In this document: in pieces, positions 54,940 through 64,000 of the stretch | Position numbering within the stretch: position 1 is the stretch's first letter | How the letters are laid out: each line of letters starts with the position of its first letter | Origin: Periplaneta americana | Taxonomy: Eukaryota; Arthropoda; Insecta; Blattodea; Blattidae | Assembly: GCF_040183065.1 (NCBI RefSeq) | Contig: NW_027185501.1 | Location: forward strand, 248,001 to 312,000 | DNA: 64,000 nt | Direction of reading: 5' to 3' | The notes under the pieces: generated by a model | Told to the model about the DNA's origin: nothing | What the model saw: the letters and a program-made list of their open reading frames with translations, nothing else | The model's database searches: none | Translations under genes and position numbers: made by a program

Positions 54940-55585
54940 GCGTTGCAGGTCGGTTACATTTAAACGCATGCATCTTGTGATTCACTGATGAAGACGCTAT
55001 TCATTTCTTAAGGTTCGATAAATACTTAATACAATCGCCCGCCATTTTGGCTCTTTCCTTGGCGTTCACAGAAAGCATACGAAGACGCTGTCACTCAATT
55101 ACAGTGCGTTTGATTTATTATCATAGGAGCTACGACATGACAATGTTTAACAGTGTGGCAAATAGATTCCTCGTATGGTAGCTCAGCAACGAAAGAACAA
55201 AAATGGCGAATGATACTATCTACCTAGACTTTATAGAGCCTTCACTTCCTAAGACATAAACAAAGAGGAGGAGTCACGCCGGGAATAACAGCATCACGAC
55301 TATATAATAAGACTTTTTTTTTAGTCTACATGACCTTATATTATCACCCCTTTGTGATGTACATGTTGTAATACCTAACTACAAAACACAGCATTTGGAA
55401 CACTATGAGTGAGATGGACAAGGTACTTAGAATATTCTATAAGTTTCATTTTCTTATATTTTATTCTACATTCCAATTATCAAGAAAGTGTATTTAAGTC
55501 TTATACTAACATGTATCCTGTACAAACATGTGTCTATTTTGAACACAAAACGTTAAGTTAAAAAATTGAGAAGTTTTTATTGTCT
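54940..55585. other. Gap without a recognisable gene
   Basis: No domain or boundary seen. Confidence 0.5.
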
Positions 55586-55589
55586 CCTG

Positions 55590-55830
55590 TGAAATTTTCT
55601 GAATGGCACTTAGAACTTTTACCATTTCCACTCTTCAAATAATAAAGAAGGCTTTTCTACATAACCAATAGCTCGATTTTTGTACTTCCAACCTGATGTA
55701 ATACTTGAAAGATTTCACTGTATTAGGTTTCTTCTCATTTCTCATCCCGTGTCGTTTTATATCACTGGCACATATACCTTGTAAGAACCAGTCTTGCTGA
55801 TCCTTGCTAGCAATATTTAAAGGCATTCAA
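55590..55830 (-). pseudogene. TE-type module, fragment
   Basis: Reads ASKDQQDWFLQGICASDIKR and KKPNTVKSFKYYIRLEVQKS then YWLCRKAFFII. A FLQG...I-x-R...Y-Y-x(n)-VC-x-KAFF pattern is, as I recall, the N-terminal module of multicopy proteins related to the SDNCAGQNKN family. It lies on the opposite strand from the copy at 53370. Confidence 0.45.
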
Positions 55831-56160
55831 TTGTCATATTCACCAATTTTTTAATCCCTCAGACCTATTTGCCATATGCACATACGCAGCTCTCTAGGTT
55901 AGTTCTCAAGTGATTTTACATACCACATGTAAATATCATGCATGACTGCACAAAACCGGCCATAGTTCGTAATCAAATTGAGATATGAATAGGCCTATGT
56001 GGTTTTTTCAATTGTATTGCAGAGAGTATGTTTTTTACTGTCATAATGGTTATATTATGTTTAACCATTTCGAAAACTGAAATAAAGGAGTGAAGTAATG
56101 TAAATTCCATTCTACTAGAGCATTTAAATACCACTTTAGCGCTTAGTGCAGGGACTTTTA

Positions 56161-56341
56161 GGGCAGTATTTATAGACATTTTTAGTGCGGGCTTTCGGTG
56201 GATTATTAGCGTTTTTTCATATTCATAAACCAGTGTTAGTGATAGGATATGATTTGAATTCTGTACTAGTAACCAGTGGATAGCCGGGGCTAGCTTAGTA
56301 CGCTCGTAGCGCGTGCTACGAAATGTCTATGAATACCACCC
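56161..56341. mobile_element. MITE with TTA target duplication (PIF/Harbinger-like)
   Basis: TTA (56158-56160) then GGGCAGTATTTATAGACATT; on the right AATGTCTATGAATACCACCC then TTA (56342-56344). The ends pair over about 22 bases with few mismatches. A 3-bp TTA target points to PIF/Harbinger. 181 bp, non-coding. Confidence 0.8.
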
Positions 56342-56349
56342 TTAAATAC

Positions 56350-57040
56350 CTTGTTGTCGGATTAAACCCTCTTTCTGGCATTTGCAGTCTTCACTATTCA
56401 CTTTTTAGGAACATTCTTACCACTGTGGTTCATATGTTCTCCACCATGAATTCTGGCCTTTTCAACATTTCTTCTATATTCCGAAGAATGTTTTGTTCTT
56501 TTCTTGCTATAAACACCAGTGAACACACATGCAACTGGACGTGTATAGTACTGTACTCAGATAAAGAGCAGTTCTGCAGTAGTGCCAACTGTTTCTTGTT
56601 TATTGGAAAAACAACTGGAATCCTGCACTTCAGATGAATATTGATGCCTTGTGCTTCACAGTATTAACTGTCACTTCGGTTGTTTTTCTGCTCAGACTGA
56701 TGTATCTATGTGTGACGCAGTCATTACAATGCTCCACTTATTTTAAACCAAAATGTGACTTAGAGTGTTTTTATAATCAGTATTTACTTGATTACACCAC
56801 AGTTCACTGTTCCTGATCACTTAGACATGTGCGGAACTTTCTCAATATGTTACAGTCAACTATTCCTGACTACTTATCTCTGTGGAAAGCTTTGATGTAC
56901 TGTACTGCAATCAACGGCTCCTGATAACTGAAATTTGGGTAGAATTCATCTGTATTACAATCCACTGTTCTAGGTCACTTATCTGTGCACGTAATTTTCT
57001 CTTTGTGCTACAATTTACTGCTTTCCATGCCTTAACTGTG
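56350..57040. other. Gap without a recognisable gene
   Basis: Plus-strand frames at 56323-56637 and 56634-56816 have no domain. TTACTG/CACTGTTC words recur between 56760 and 57010 (CAGTTCACTGTTCCTGATCA, CAGTCAACTATTCCTGACTA, CAATCCACTGTTCTAGGTCA), an irregular repeat. Confidence 0.45.
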
Positions 57041-57045
57041 CATAC

Positions 57046-57262
57046 TTCCTTGCTGCGTTACAGCCCAACAGCTTGGACTCCACTGCACTTCTCACTTTAT
57101 CAATAATGGAATCTTCGTGTAGAAAGTCCACTTCATGTTTGGCTGGGTGGACATTCACATCCACATTCCTAGGGTCCAACTACAGACTCATGTATATTAA
57201 TGGTTGACGTTCTTGTGGGATGTACATCTGCTCAAAGGTCTTCTTCAATGCTGCCAACATGT
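57046..57262 (-). pseudogene. MLH1: MLH1 homologous exon with in-frame TAG
   Basis: The minus strand reads ALKKTFEQMYIPQERQPLIY then MSL, TAG, and [20 protein letters not shown] then [27 protein letters not shown]-x-KHEV-x-FLHE and ESKLLG are the end of the conserved N-terminal ATPase region of MutL homologue MLH1, which acts in DNA mismatch repair. The stop lies at plus 57180-57182, where others have Glu (SLEI), one base from GAG. Both splice borders are uncertain: the start may be at 57262 or further right, and GTATGC at about 57040 is a possible donor. No other MLH1 exon was recognised, so this may be a duplicated fragment. Confidence 0.75.
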
Positions 57263-57269
57263 TATAAAC

Positions 57270-57770
57270 GTCAATTTGTTACAATTTGTACATTTGTTTA
57301 CTGATGCTGCAGCAATAGAGAAAACAAATAGGAGTTCAATCTTGGCTAAAGGCAACAGATTTTTAGGTGGCAAAAATTTTAAATGTGACTATCATGTGAT
57401 GAAGAAATAAAGCAGATGACCTACGTAATATATTTACTTTATGTACCAAAAAAAAGCTATTTACTGTATGTAAAAAAAAAAAAAACAAGTTTTTCGTTCA
57501 TAAATTAAAATGAATAAAGGCAACATTTTCATCTGTATTACTAATTCTGGAGAAAGAGACCACAAATTACAAATTCACTGTTAAGTACTCAGCACAAAAG
57601 TAAGCCACCAACCAATTTCGCATGGACTTGGTAAAATTTAAATCTGAAAATTCCTGAATGGAAAATTAATGCTGTAGCTATTTAGAATGCTGTACTTTAC
57701 ATAAATACTACAATTTAAGTGTAAATCCAAATTTAATTCACTTACAATGGGAGAGGAGGTTAGAATTAGG
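57270..57770. other. Gap without a recognisable gene
   Basis: No domain. A-rich run at 57471-57485. Confidence 0.5.
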
Positions 57771-57773
57771 CAC

Positions 57774-57901
57774 CTGGGTATTCACAGTGTTGACATTTCC
57801 ATTTCAGAACTACATAAGGTTCCATCTTCAGAGCAGACAGGTAGTCAACTACTCTGTTTGGACTCATTATGTCTGACAAATCTGGATCACTGAGCCAAAG
57901 T
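57774..57901 (-). CDS. Orphan exon candidate
   Basis: After TTCGTCTTTAG the minus strand is open: LWLSDPDLSDIMSPNRVVDY then LSALKMEPYVVLKWKCQHCE and YPG, ending at a GT donor (57772-57773). The composition looks protein-like and the C-x2-C pair could bind zinc. I do not recognise the family. It lies upstream of the MLH1 fragment on the same strand, but the sequence does not look like MLH1. Confidence 0.4.
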
Positions 57902-57904
57902 CTA

Positions 57905-58545
57905 AAGACGAATATGGGAGAGGAGATTTATTTTAACTTCTCTAAACACTACAGTCCATAAAAGCTTATTTCTGTTCTGTTTTGCAGCCCCATGAAACAG
58001 CTGCAGTCTCAATCAAGATGCACCCACAGGGACAACTTTAGTGCAGCAAGGAACTTGCTTGGCGAGGAGTAGAGTAGATGCAAGAGGAGCTGCACAAACT
58101 ATCAGCAACGTTCATGTGCACTCGGCTTGGCTTGATGACATTTTGAGTGAGATTTATCACAGCGCATGTAATGTAACGTGAACCTTGTTGCAGAGTAACT
58201 AATAACACAACATGATTGAAAAAAACCTACCCCCCCCCCCTATCTCTCGCCATGCAATATTGATGTAAATCAGAACGTGTAGTATTACAAACTGTAATGG
58301 AACATGTTTAATAAAGTTCCTTACAAAAAAATATTCTCTCTCTCTCTCTCTCTCTCCTGCTGTTCTGTGGTTTTTAGTTAGAAATTACATTAATTAAATG
58401 TCACAATAGAGGCTCCTTTAGTGCTAAACTGGCGTTAATTACATAAAATTAGAGCCTACATGTTGAAGTACAAAATCTATACCAAAGAACAGGAATGAAA
58501 TCATACGACAGAATTCCAGAACAGCCACAAGGTTGACTTAGTCAT
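57905..58545. other. Gap with C10 and (CT)n tracts
   Basis: C10 at about 58230-58240 and (CT)n at about 58335-58356. No gene supported. Confidence 0.55.
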
Positions 58546-58547
58546 CT

Positions 58548-58595
58548 ATCAAATAGAGTACCGGGTCTTTCCTGGGGATAAAACGCGATCATAAC
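58548..58595 (+). mobile_element. SINE family 3 fragment
   Basis: CTATCAAATAGAGTACCGGG then TCTTTCCTGGGGATAAAACG matches CTATCAAATTGAGTACCGGG and TCTTTCCCGGGGGTAAAAGA of 23673-23925. Sequence to about 58690 may continue the element in diverged form. Confidence 0.65.
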
Positions 58596-58699
58596 TATAT
58601 AAAACACAGAATATTTAATGCTCACGTTGGCTTCTACCCGCTCTGCACAATACGAACAGCTCAAGACCATGCTTTCGAATCGCCCTGTAATCGGCATTA

Positions 58700-59145
58700 G
58701 GTGGTTCATAGCAGCAAGTTCTTCTTGCATCTACTCATTTTCTTGGATTAGGGTACTTTTGCAAGCCCTGACACTTCCTTCCTAATTGAGCACAGTATTC
58801 CTATCAACACTGCTCTCAATCAGAGTTCAATCCATGAACCTGAGATAACCTAAACACTAAACTAGAAAAACCAGTTATATACCAGACTATTTCTTGCAAC
58901 AACAAAGAAACTGTACTAAACTGAAAAGTAATGAAATCACTATTATCATAATTTGTTAGCCAAAAAAAAGAGAGTAGCAATATGACAATGAGACGACTTC
59001 ATCATGTCTTAGTAATCGAATACTTAATGTTTAAAAAGAAATCTGAATTAACAAAACTGATTACATGAACATGTGTTATCAATTACTATGTGCCATACCA
59101 CTTGAGCTGCTAAGACACGAGTAAGAAGTCTCTACTTCGGAACAC
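58700..59145. other. Gap before mariner
   Basis: AT-rich, nothing supported. Confidence 0.5.
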
Positions 59146-59309
59146 TTACGAGGCGCATCCAGAAAGTAAGTTTCCCGATTTTTTCCCCTTGAAAGTAAAC
59201 GTAATTAGCCGTGTCAATTGCGCATGCATAACAGATCTATGACGTATCAATCATATGCCAGCCGGACAGGTCCCGCCTGGTGCCAGTAGCGTGGCAGCAG
59301 TGGTCCGAA

Positions 59310-60731
59310 ATGGAAACTCTTATTCCTTCTCCCACCACCTGCGAGGTTTGGACGGTGATAAAGTTCTTTAATGCACAAAGCATTGCGCCAATTGAAATTC
59401 ATCGGCAGCTCTGTCAGGTCTATGGGCCGAACATCATGAGTAAGCAGATGGTGCGTCGCTGGTGTAGGCAGTTTTCCGAAGGTCGTCAAAGTGTCCAAGA
59501 TGAAGAGCGCAGTGGGCGACCGTCCCTCATCAATGATGATCGTGTTGAGCTGGTGCAGCAGTGTATCATGGAGAACCGTCGCTTCACGATTACGGAGCTG
59601 AGCAGGTATTTTCCGCAGATATCGCGATCCTTGTTGCATGAGATTGTCACTAAGCACCTGCTATTCAAAAAAGTGTGTGCCAGGTGGGTGCCGAAAAACC
59701 TGACACCCGAACACAAAATGCAATGTTTAGGAGCAGCACTGACATTTCTGCAACGGTATCATGATGACGGCGACGAGTTCCTCGACAGGATTGTCACGGG
59801 CGATGAGACTTGGATTTCGCACTTCACCCCGGAAACCAAGCAGCAGTCAATGCATTGGCGGCATAGTGGATCTCCGGTCAGGACGAAATTCAAACAGACG
59901 CTGTCGGTACGAAAAGTGATGTGCACGGTGTTCTGGGACAGGAAGGGCATTCTGCTCATTGCCTTCCTTCCAGTGAACGCTGACCGTTACTGTGAAACAC
60001 TGCGAAAATTGCGACGTGCCATTCAAAATAAGAGGCGTGGAATGCTTACTGCAGGTGTTGTGCTCCTCCATGACAATGCTCGTCCACATACGGCTCGGCG
60101 CACAGCAGCTGTTTTGACGGAATTTGGCTGGGAGTTGTTTGATCACCCACCCTACAGTCCTGATCTTGCTCCCAGCGATTTTCACGTTTTCTTGCACCTC
60201 AAGAAATTCCTGTCCTCCAGTGAGCATTTTGGCAACGAAAGAGCTGAAGATGTCTGTCACACGCTGGTTCTATTTACAGGCGGCAGAGTTCTACGAAAGA
60301 GGGATACAAAAGTTGTTGTTGTTTTCTAATGCCAGGCATTTGACAATGAAGTCATTTGACCTCTTGCACTCCAATATTTTTCAAAGATATTATCATGACC
60401 AGCCACTGAAGCACAGATTTTGAGATGTTCCGAATCCATTTCTTGGTTTGAGTTGCACAATGGACAGTTAGGGGACTGATATATTCCAATTCTATGCAGG
60501 TGTTTGGCCAAACAATCATGGCCTGTTGCCAATCTAAATGCAGCTACAGACGATTTTCGTGGTAAATCGGGAATTAAGTGTGGATTTTGATGCAGAGAGT
60601 TCTATTTTTTCCCTTGGGATTGTGTTATTAAATTTTGTTTGTTGAAATCTAAGTATGTAGATTTAATAAATCTTTTCACAGAGTAATACGACAAGTGTCT
60701 CAATTCTGATGGTGGCTATGTTGAAAAATAG
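59310..60731 (+). pseudogene. mariner transposase (DD34D), frameshifted and split
   Basis: Starts METLIPSPTTCEVWTVIKFF with two helix-turn-helix parts (IEIHRQLCQVYG; RRWCRQFSEGRQSVQDEERS then GRPS). Catalytic residues are in IVTGDETWISHF, LLHDNARPH and YSPDLAPSDFHVF; 34 residues separate the second and third Asp. The frame is open to 60329, but at about 60252 a one-base shift leaves the family sequence; the other frame reads VTRWFYLQAAEFYERGIQKL. The last block, YDKCLNSDGGYVEK and a stop, is found at 60687-60731 after the LINE insertion. The upstream Met at 59280 gives ten extra residues unlike the family. Confidence 0.9.
60312..60684 (-). mobile_element. LINE fragment with Cys motif nested in mariner
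   Basis: The minus strand reads LPRKSSVAAFRLATGHDCLA then KHLHRIGIYQSPNCPLCNSN and SEHLKICASVAGHDNIFEKY, the C-terminal C-x2-C-x(n)-H-x4-C tail of an RNase H-bearing LINE. Its 3' end has a (CAA)n-like tail. Ends are inferred from where mariner sequence stops and resumes. It is a different LINE from the one at 10310. Confidence 0.8.
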
Positions 60732-60884
60732 CTGAAACATTGCTGTACCTGTTGCCAATAAATGTTTTCCTGAAAGTGTGTGTTCTTTTTTTTAAAAACA
60801 TAGGGAAACTTACTTTCTGGATGCGCCTCGTATTTCAAATACATTATTTGGTTCTAGTTATATTTATGCAGTTAAATTCAGCTA

Positions 60885-61032
60885 TAGTGGCTGGGGGATC
60901 ATCATTCTGCCGTCACACCCGTACTGGTTGGATGACTATTCACCTTTACTGTGGCATGTGGGCATGAGGCCAGCAGTCCAGCTGATTGACCATAAGCCTT
61001 GGTCCTCCATGGGTTGTTGCATCACAGATTTA
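60885..61032 (+). mobile_element. SINE family 4, 3' fragment
   Basis: GGCTGGGGGATCATCATTCT, GGCATGAGGCCAGCAGTCCA and TCACAGATTTATTTTATTTA parallel the 3' body and tail of 39722-40053 on the opposite strand. Diverged and without the tRNA head. Confidence 0.65.
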
Positions 61033-61049
61033 TTTTATTTATAGTTATA

Positions 61050-61725
61050 TTTATAGTAAAAATAATGCAACCAGAGGAGATGTATTAGTTGGCATAAACT
61101 AATTTTCTGAGTTTGTATTTGGAGGAAGCTGGACATATGAGACTTGAATTAACTTATAATAATTAACAGGAAAACTCTGTTGACAGCTGTACTACTTGGT
61201 GAGCTGCAAACCTATAGGGGGGTGGGAGTGTACACAAGACATTTGAATGGCCTGAACTCAATTAGGTATCCCAAGTGTACAGTATAATTATATTACCGCC
61301 AACACTGTCTCTCTACTCAGAGTGTTCTTGTAAAATTATCTCAAAGAGCAATCGTGAACACTGATAACAGAAATCGAATATATAAAACAAAACAGAGATT
61401 CAAAACAAGTGAACTCCTATAAAAATTTGAGAATATTTCACTTCCGGTTGTTTCAATGCACACAAACAATAAAATTAACATTATCACAACACAAGAGATA
61501 TATTCAACAATTAAAATTAAGCATATTTCAAGTCATTATGTTTCATGGCAGAAAAAAGACATAATTTATTATTGCTATGCTGTTTGAATGATTTTAATAC
61601 ACCCAACATTTGTATCATGTCACAGAATGTGTGAGTGCAGTTATGTGAGGGGTATAAAAAACTGTGACTTAGGAAGGTTCAGTTATGTAAATCAAGAGTG
61701 TAGGCTATATTCAGGGAGGTCGTGC
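61050..61725. other. Gap; TATA-like motif at 61650
   Basis: GAGGGGTATAAAAAACTGTG at about 61645 resembles a TATA box, 80 bases before the tandem duplication. No gene is recognised. Confidence 0.35.
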
Positions 61726-61729
61726 AGTA

Positions 61730-62474
61730 AGTGTTAGTGATTGTTAATACGCGACAGTTTGTGCTAAATACGACTAAGAAACCAAAACAAGAACACCAAG
61801 GCAATGCCATACTAACTGTGCACGGCCAAAGGGCTGTACGAAAGGAAGAGCTTACAAGTGGTAGTGGATTTAACACTCTGCAGGCGAAGAGCATATTGAT
61901 CAACTATGTCAGACATACGCGCCCAGCAGTCCCCACTATCTGAGGAGAAGATACAAAAGCAAGACGTCTGCCCTGTATGTAAACTAAACATTGATGTTAT
62001 CAGAAACAGCAGCAGAATGCAACAGATTAGCCTGCGTAATGAGCCAAACAGAGTAGGCGACCCCTCTGGTCTTACTTATTTGTTCTGACCTGTATGTAGT
62101 TAGTGTTAGTGATTGTTAATACGCGACAGTTTGTGCTAAATACGACTAAGAAACCAAAACAAGAACACCAAGGCAATGCCATACTAACTGTGCACGGCCA
62201 AAGGGCTGTACGAAAGGAAGAGCTTACAAGTGGTAGTGGATTTAACACTCTGCAGGCGAAGAGCATATTGATCAACTATGTCAGACATACGCGCCCAGCA
62301 GTCCCCACTATCTGAGGAGAAGATACAAAAGCAAGACGTCTGCCCTGTATGTAAACTAAACATTGATGTTATCAGAAACAGCAGCAGAATGCAACAGATT
62401 AGCCTGCGTAATGAGCCAAACAGAGTAGGCGACCCCTCTGGTCTTACTTATTTGTTCTGACCTGTATGTAGTTC
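61730..62474. repeat. 372-bp tandem duplication, two near-identical units
   Basis: Units 61730-62101 and 62102-62474 match over their whole length as far as I can follow. Each holds the same overlapping open frames, starting MLVIVNTRQFVLNTTKKPKQ (61731, 62103) and MSDIRAQQSPLSEEKIQKQD (61906, 62278; with CPVCK). I recognise neither. The high identity means a recent duplication or an assembly error. Confidence 0.93.
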
Positions 62475-62699
62475 CAAAATGTTGTGGAATATATCCGAAA
62501 GCTTAATTTTGAGGCACAAAATTGTTTCGAAGCAGGTGTGTAGGGAAGTGAGTGATGTACAAATGTACACAGTACAGTCTTACAGTGGAGTGTTTAATAA
62601 GTGAGTGCCAGAAACATTTATGCAGAAAGTGACCTCCTCATCAAGATGACTCACCAATGGAGTAAGTAATAGAAAGCTGATTTAATGTGAGTGTTAAAC

Positions 62700-63275
62700 A
62701 GAATCCCTGTATTGTGGGTCTCTATCACCACTGTATGGAGCGTCCTCAGGTTGTGGATAGAGGAGATGGCCTCCAGATATGGTGTGGTCCTCCAGCTTGG
62801 GGGTTGGCTAACAAACCATCACCATAAAAAACAGCTTGTTACGAAACCCCAAAATAAGCTTGGACTCTCACTTTGAGAGAGGAACAGAAGTTAAGGGTGC
62901 TTGAGAATAAGGTGCTTAGGGAAATATTTAGAGCAAAGAGGGATGAAGTTACAGAAGAATGGAGAAAGTTACACAACGCACAACTGCACGCATTTTATTC
63001 TTCACCTGACATAATTAGGAACATTAAATCCAGACGTTTGAGATGGACAGGGCATGTAGCACATATGGGCGAATCCAGAAATGCATACACAGTGTTAGTT
63101 GGGAGACTGGAGAGAAAAAGATCTTTGGGGAGGCTGAGACATTGATGAGAGGATAATATTAAAATGAATTTGAGGGAGGTGAGATATGATTGTGGAGACT
63201 GAATTAATCTTGCTCAGGATAGGGACCGATAGTGGGCTTATGTGAGGGTGGCAATGAACCTCCGGGTTCCTTAAC
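62700..63275 (+). mobile_element. RTE LINE, second internally deleted copy
   Basis: The 5' leader ATTGTGGGTCTCTATCACCA and GGCCTCCAGATATGG is as at 7760, then at about 62860 (CAAAATAAGC|TTGGACTCTC) the sequence jumps to the C-terminal region (LRVLENKVLREIFRAKRDEV, SRRLRWTGHVAHMGESRNAY). It ends CTCCGGGTTCCTTAA without the AAGT tail. Its deletion endpoints differ from those of 7755-8772. It has several stops and is old. Confidence 0.85.
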
Positions 63276-63279
63276 CTTT

Positions 63280-64000
63280 AAGAGCCGAGCTACCATTATA
63301 GTGGTATAGCTAGTATTATGATCATGACATGATATTATATAAAATACATTACAGGTGATATCTTTCAGTTGTATGAACACTAATAAGTACAATAAAACTA
63401 TTAAAGATGTTAGTTATAGTCTCCATCTTCAGTGACTAATTACCATGACTGCAAAACGAAAGCAATTATAATTAATCTCTTGTTTAGTTATATTTCAAAG
63501 ATTAAAAAGTGACAAATGGAAAAATAGAAGATATCATAAGTTGTGATACTTTATAAAAGTCTTTCACTGATTAGAAAAGTTAAAAATATAAAGTATAATT
63601 GATTTCTAAATAAGCAATACTGTTATGTCTTCTATATATGCATATAACATTTGAAAATGATATAAGAAATTATAATAATGTATGAGATTGAATAAAAATG
63701 TGATAATAGAACTGACATGTTAAAAAGTTAAAATCTTATAATATATGTACATTCTTCTGATAAAAAGTTTACACAGATCATATTTAAAAAATAAAAATAA
63801 AAGGAGAATGGACAAAATTGCGACTTGGATGAATGACTCACCGGTGTGGTTCAGGTGATCGAACCGTGTTGTTGCTTGGCTTGAGGGAAGGACAGACTAA
63901 TACTACGTTAGTCTTTTACTATTCAAATCGGAAGTAATATAAAGGTCAAAGAGAATGTTTTTTTCATAAATTGCTTTTTCATTCAAATTATGAGAATTAA
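63280..64000. other. AT-rich right end of window
   Basis: No gene or repeat boundary supported. AGCTACCATTATAGTGGTAT (63289) could form a weak hairpin. Confidence 0.5.

Larger units (their letters stand above)
59149..60830 (+). mobile_element. mariner transposon with perfect 28-bp TIRs
   Basis: CGAGGCGCATCCAGAAAGTA (59149) and the right end (60803-60830) are exact complements over 28 bases. TA stands outside both ends (59147-59148 and 60831-60832), the mariner target. It carries a near-complete transposase. A LINE fragment of about 370 bp is inserted near the 3' end of the gene; without it the element would be about 1.3 kb, the usual mariner size. Confidence 0.95.

Noticed and set aside
58230-58360. 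Poly-C and (CT)n as regulatory GAGA sites
   Set aside because: Simple repeats with no nearby gene start to support a promoter function.
59247-60260. Minus-strand frames of 136 and 137 residues
   Set aside because: Shadows of the mariner transposase gene.

Overview
The window is insect nuclear DNA: AT-rich, intron-bearing host exons, and a very dense and varied load of eukaryotic transposable elements (TEs). A blattodean (cockroach or termite) is my best guess. That rests on the look of the RTE-type LINE with an (AAGT)n tail and on the tRNA-derived SINEs, not on any search. I see no prokaryotic operon, rRNA, CRISPR array or free-standing tRNA gene.

Host genes. The minus strand at 110-7638 carries four exons of COG4 (Golgi tethering complex), transcribed right to left and running off the left edge. 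One exon has an in-frame TGA, one has a frameshift, and a short expected exon was not found. A fragment homologous to the mismatch-repair gene MLH1 lies on the minus strand at about 57046-57262 and has an in-frame TAG. Three further orphan exon candidates (20018-20048, 42587-42736, 57774-57901) have open frames and usable splice signals but no recognised family.

Mobile DNA. (a) 10.3-18.4 kb is a four-level nest: an RNase H-bearing LINE (plus) holds a FLYWCH/MULE DNA transposon and an RTE LINE (minus), and the RTE holds a tRNA-derived SINE. (b) 22.7-23.6 kb is a decayed tyrosine-recombinase (Crypton-like) gene. (c) 25.55-25.90 kb is a TTAA-flanked MITE. (d) 26.13-30.73 kb is a BEL/Pao LTR retrotransposon with paired LTRs and a 5-bp target duplication, but most of its reverse transcriptase is missing. 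(e) 33.09-38.07 kb is bounded by perfect 31-bp inverted repeats beginning CATG and a 7-bp direct repeat. It encodes a six-exon THAP-domain protein on the minus strand, all introns in phase 1, and looks like a P-element-superfamily transposon whose catalytic part I cannot find. (f) 40.63-40.78 kb is a perfect 75-bp-arm palindrome inside a LINE remnant. (g) 43.7-45.4 kb is a Penelope-like element with a GIY-YIG domain. (h) 47.2-48.9 kb (minus) and 50.9-51.4 kb (plus) are two copies of one zinc-finger TE protein family. (i) 52.8-54.9 kb joins a pogo/Tigger remnant to a second TE family carrying an SDNCAGQNKN motif. (j) 59.15-60.83 kb is a mariner with perfect 28-bp TIRs and a DD34D transposase, split by a LINE fragment. 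(k) 61.73-62.47 kb is a near-perfect 372-bp tandem duplication.

The same RTE family occurs five times (7.76, 13.75, 38.99, 51.56 and 62.7 kb). Two of these copies lost their middle by different internal deletions. The genes do not act as a pathway. The window records layered transposition into gene introns and intergenic DNA, with lesions in most coding sequences. Whether the stops in the host exons are real decay or uncorrected assembly errors is the main open question.
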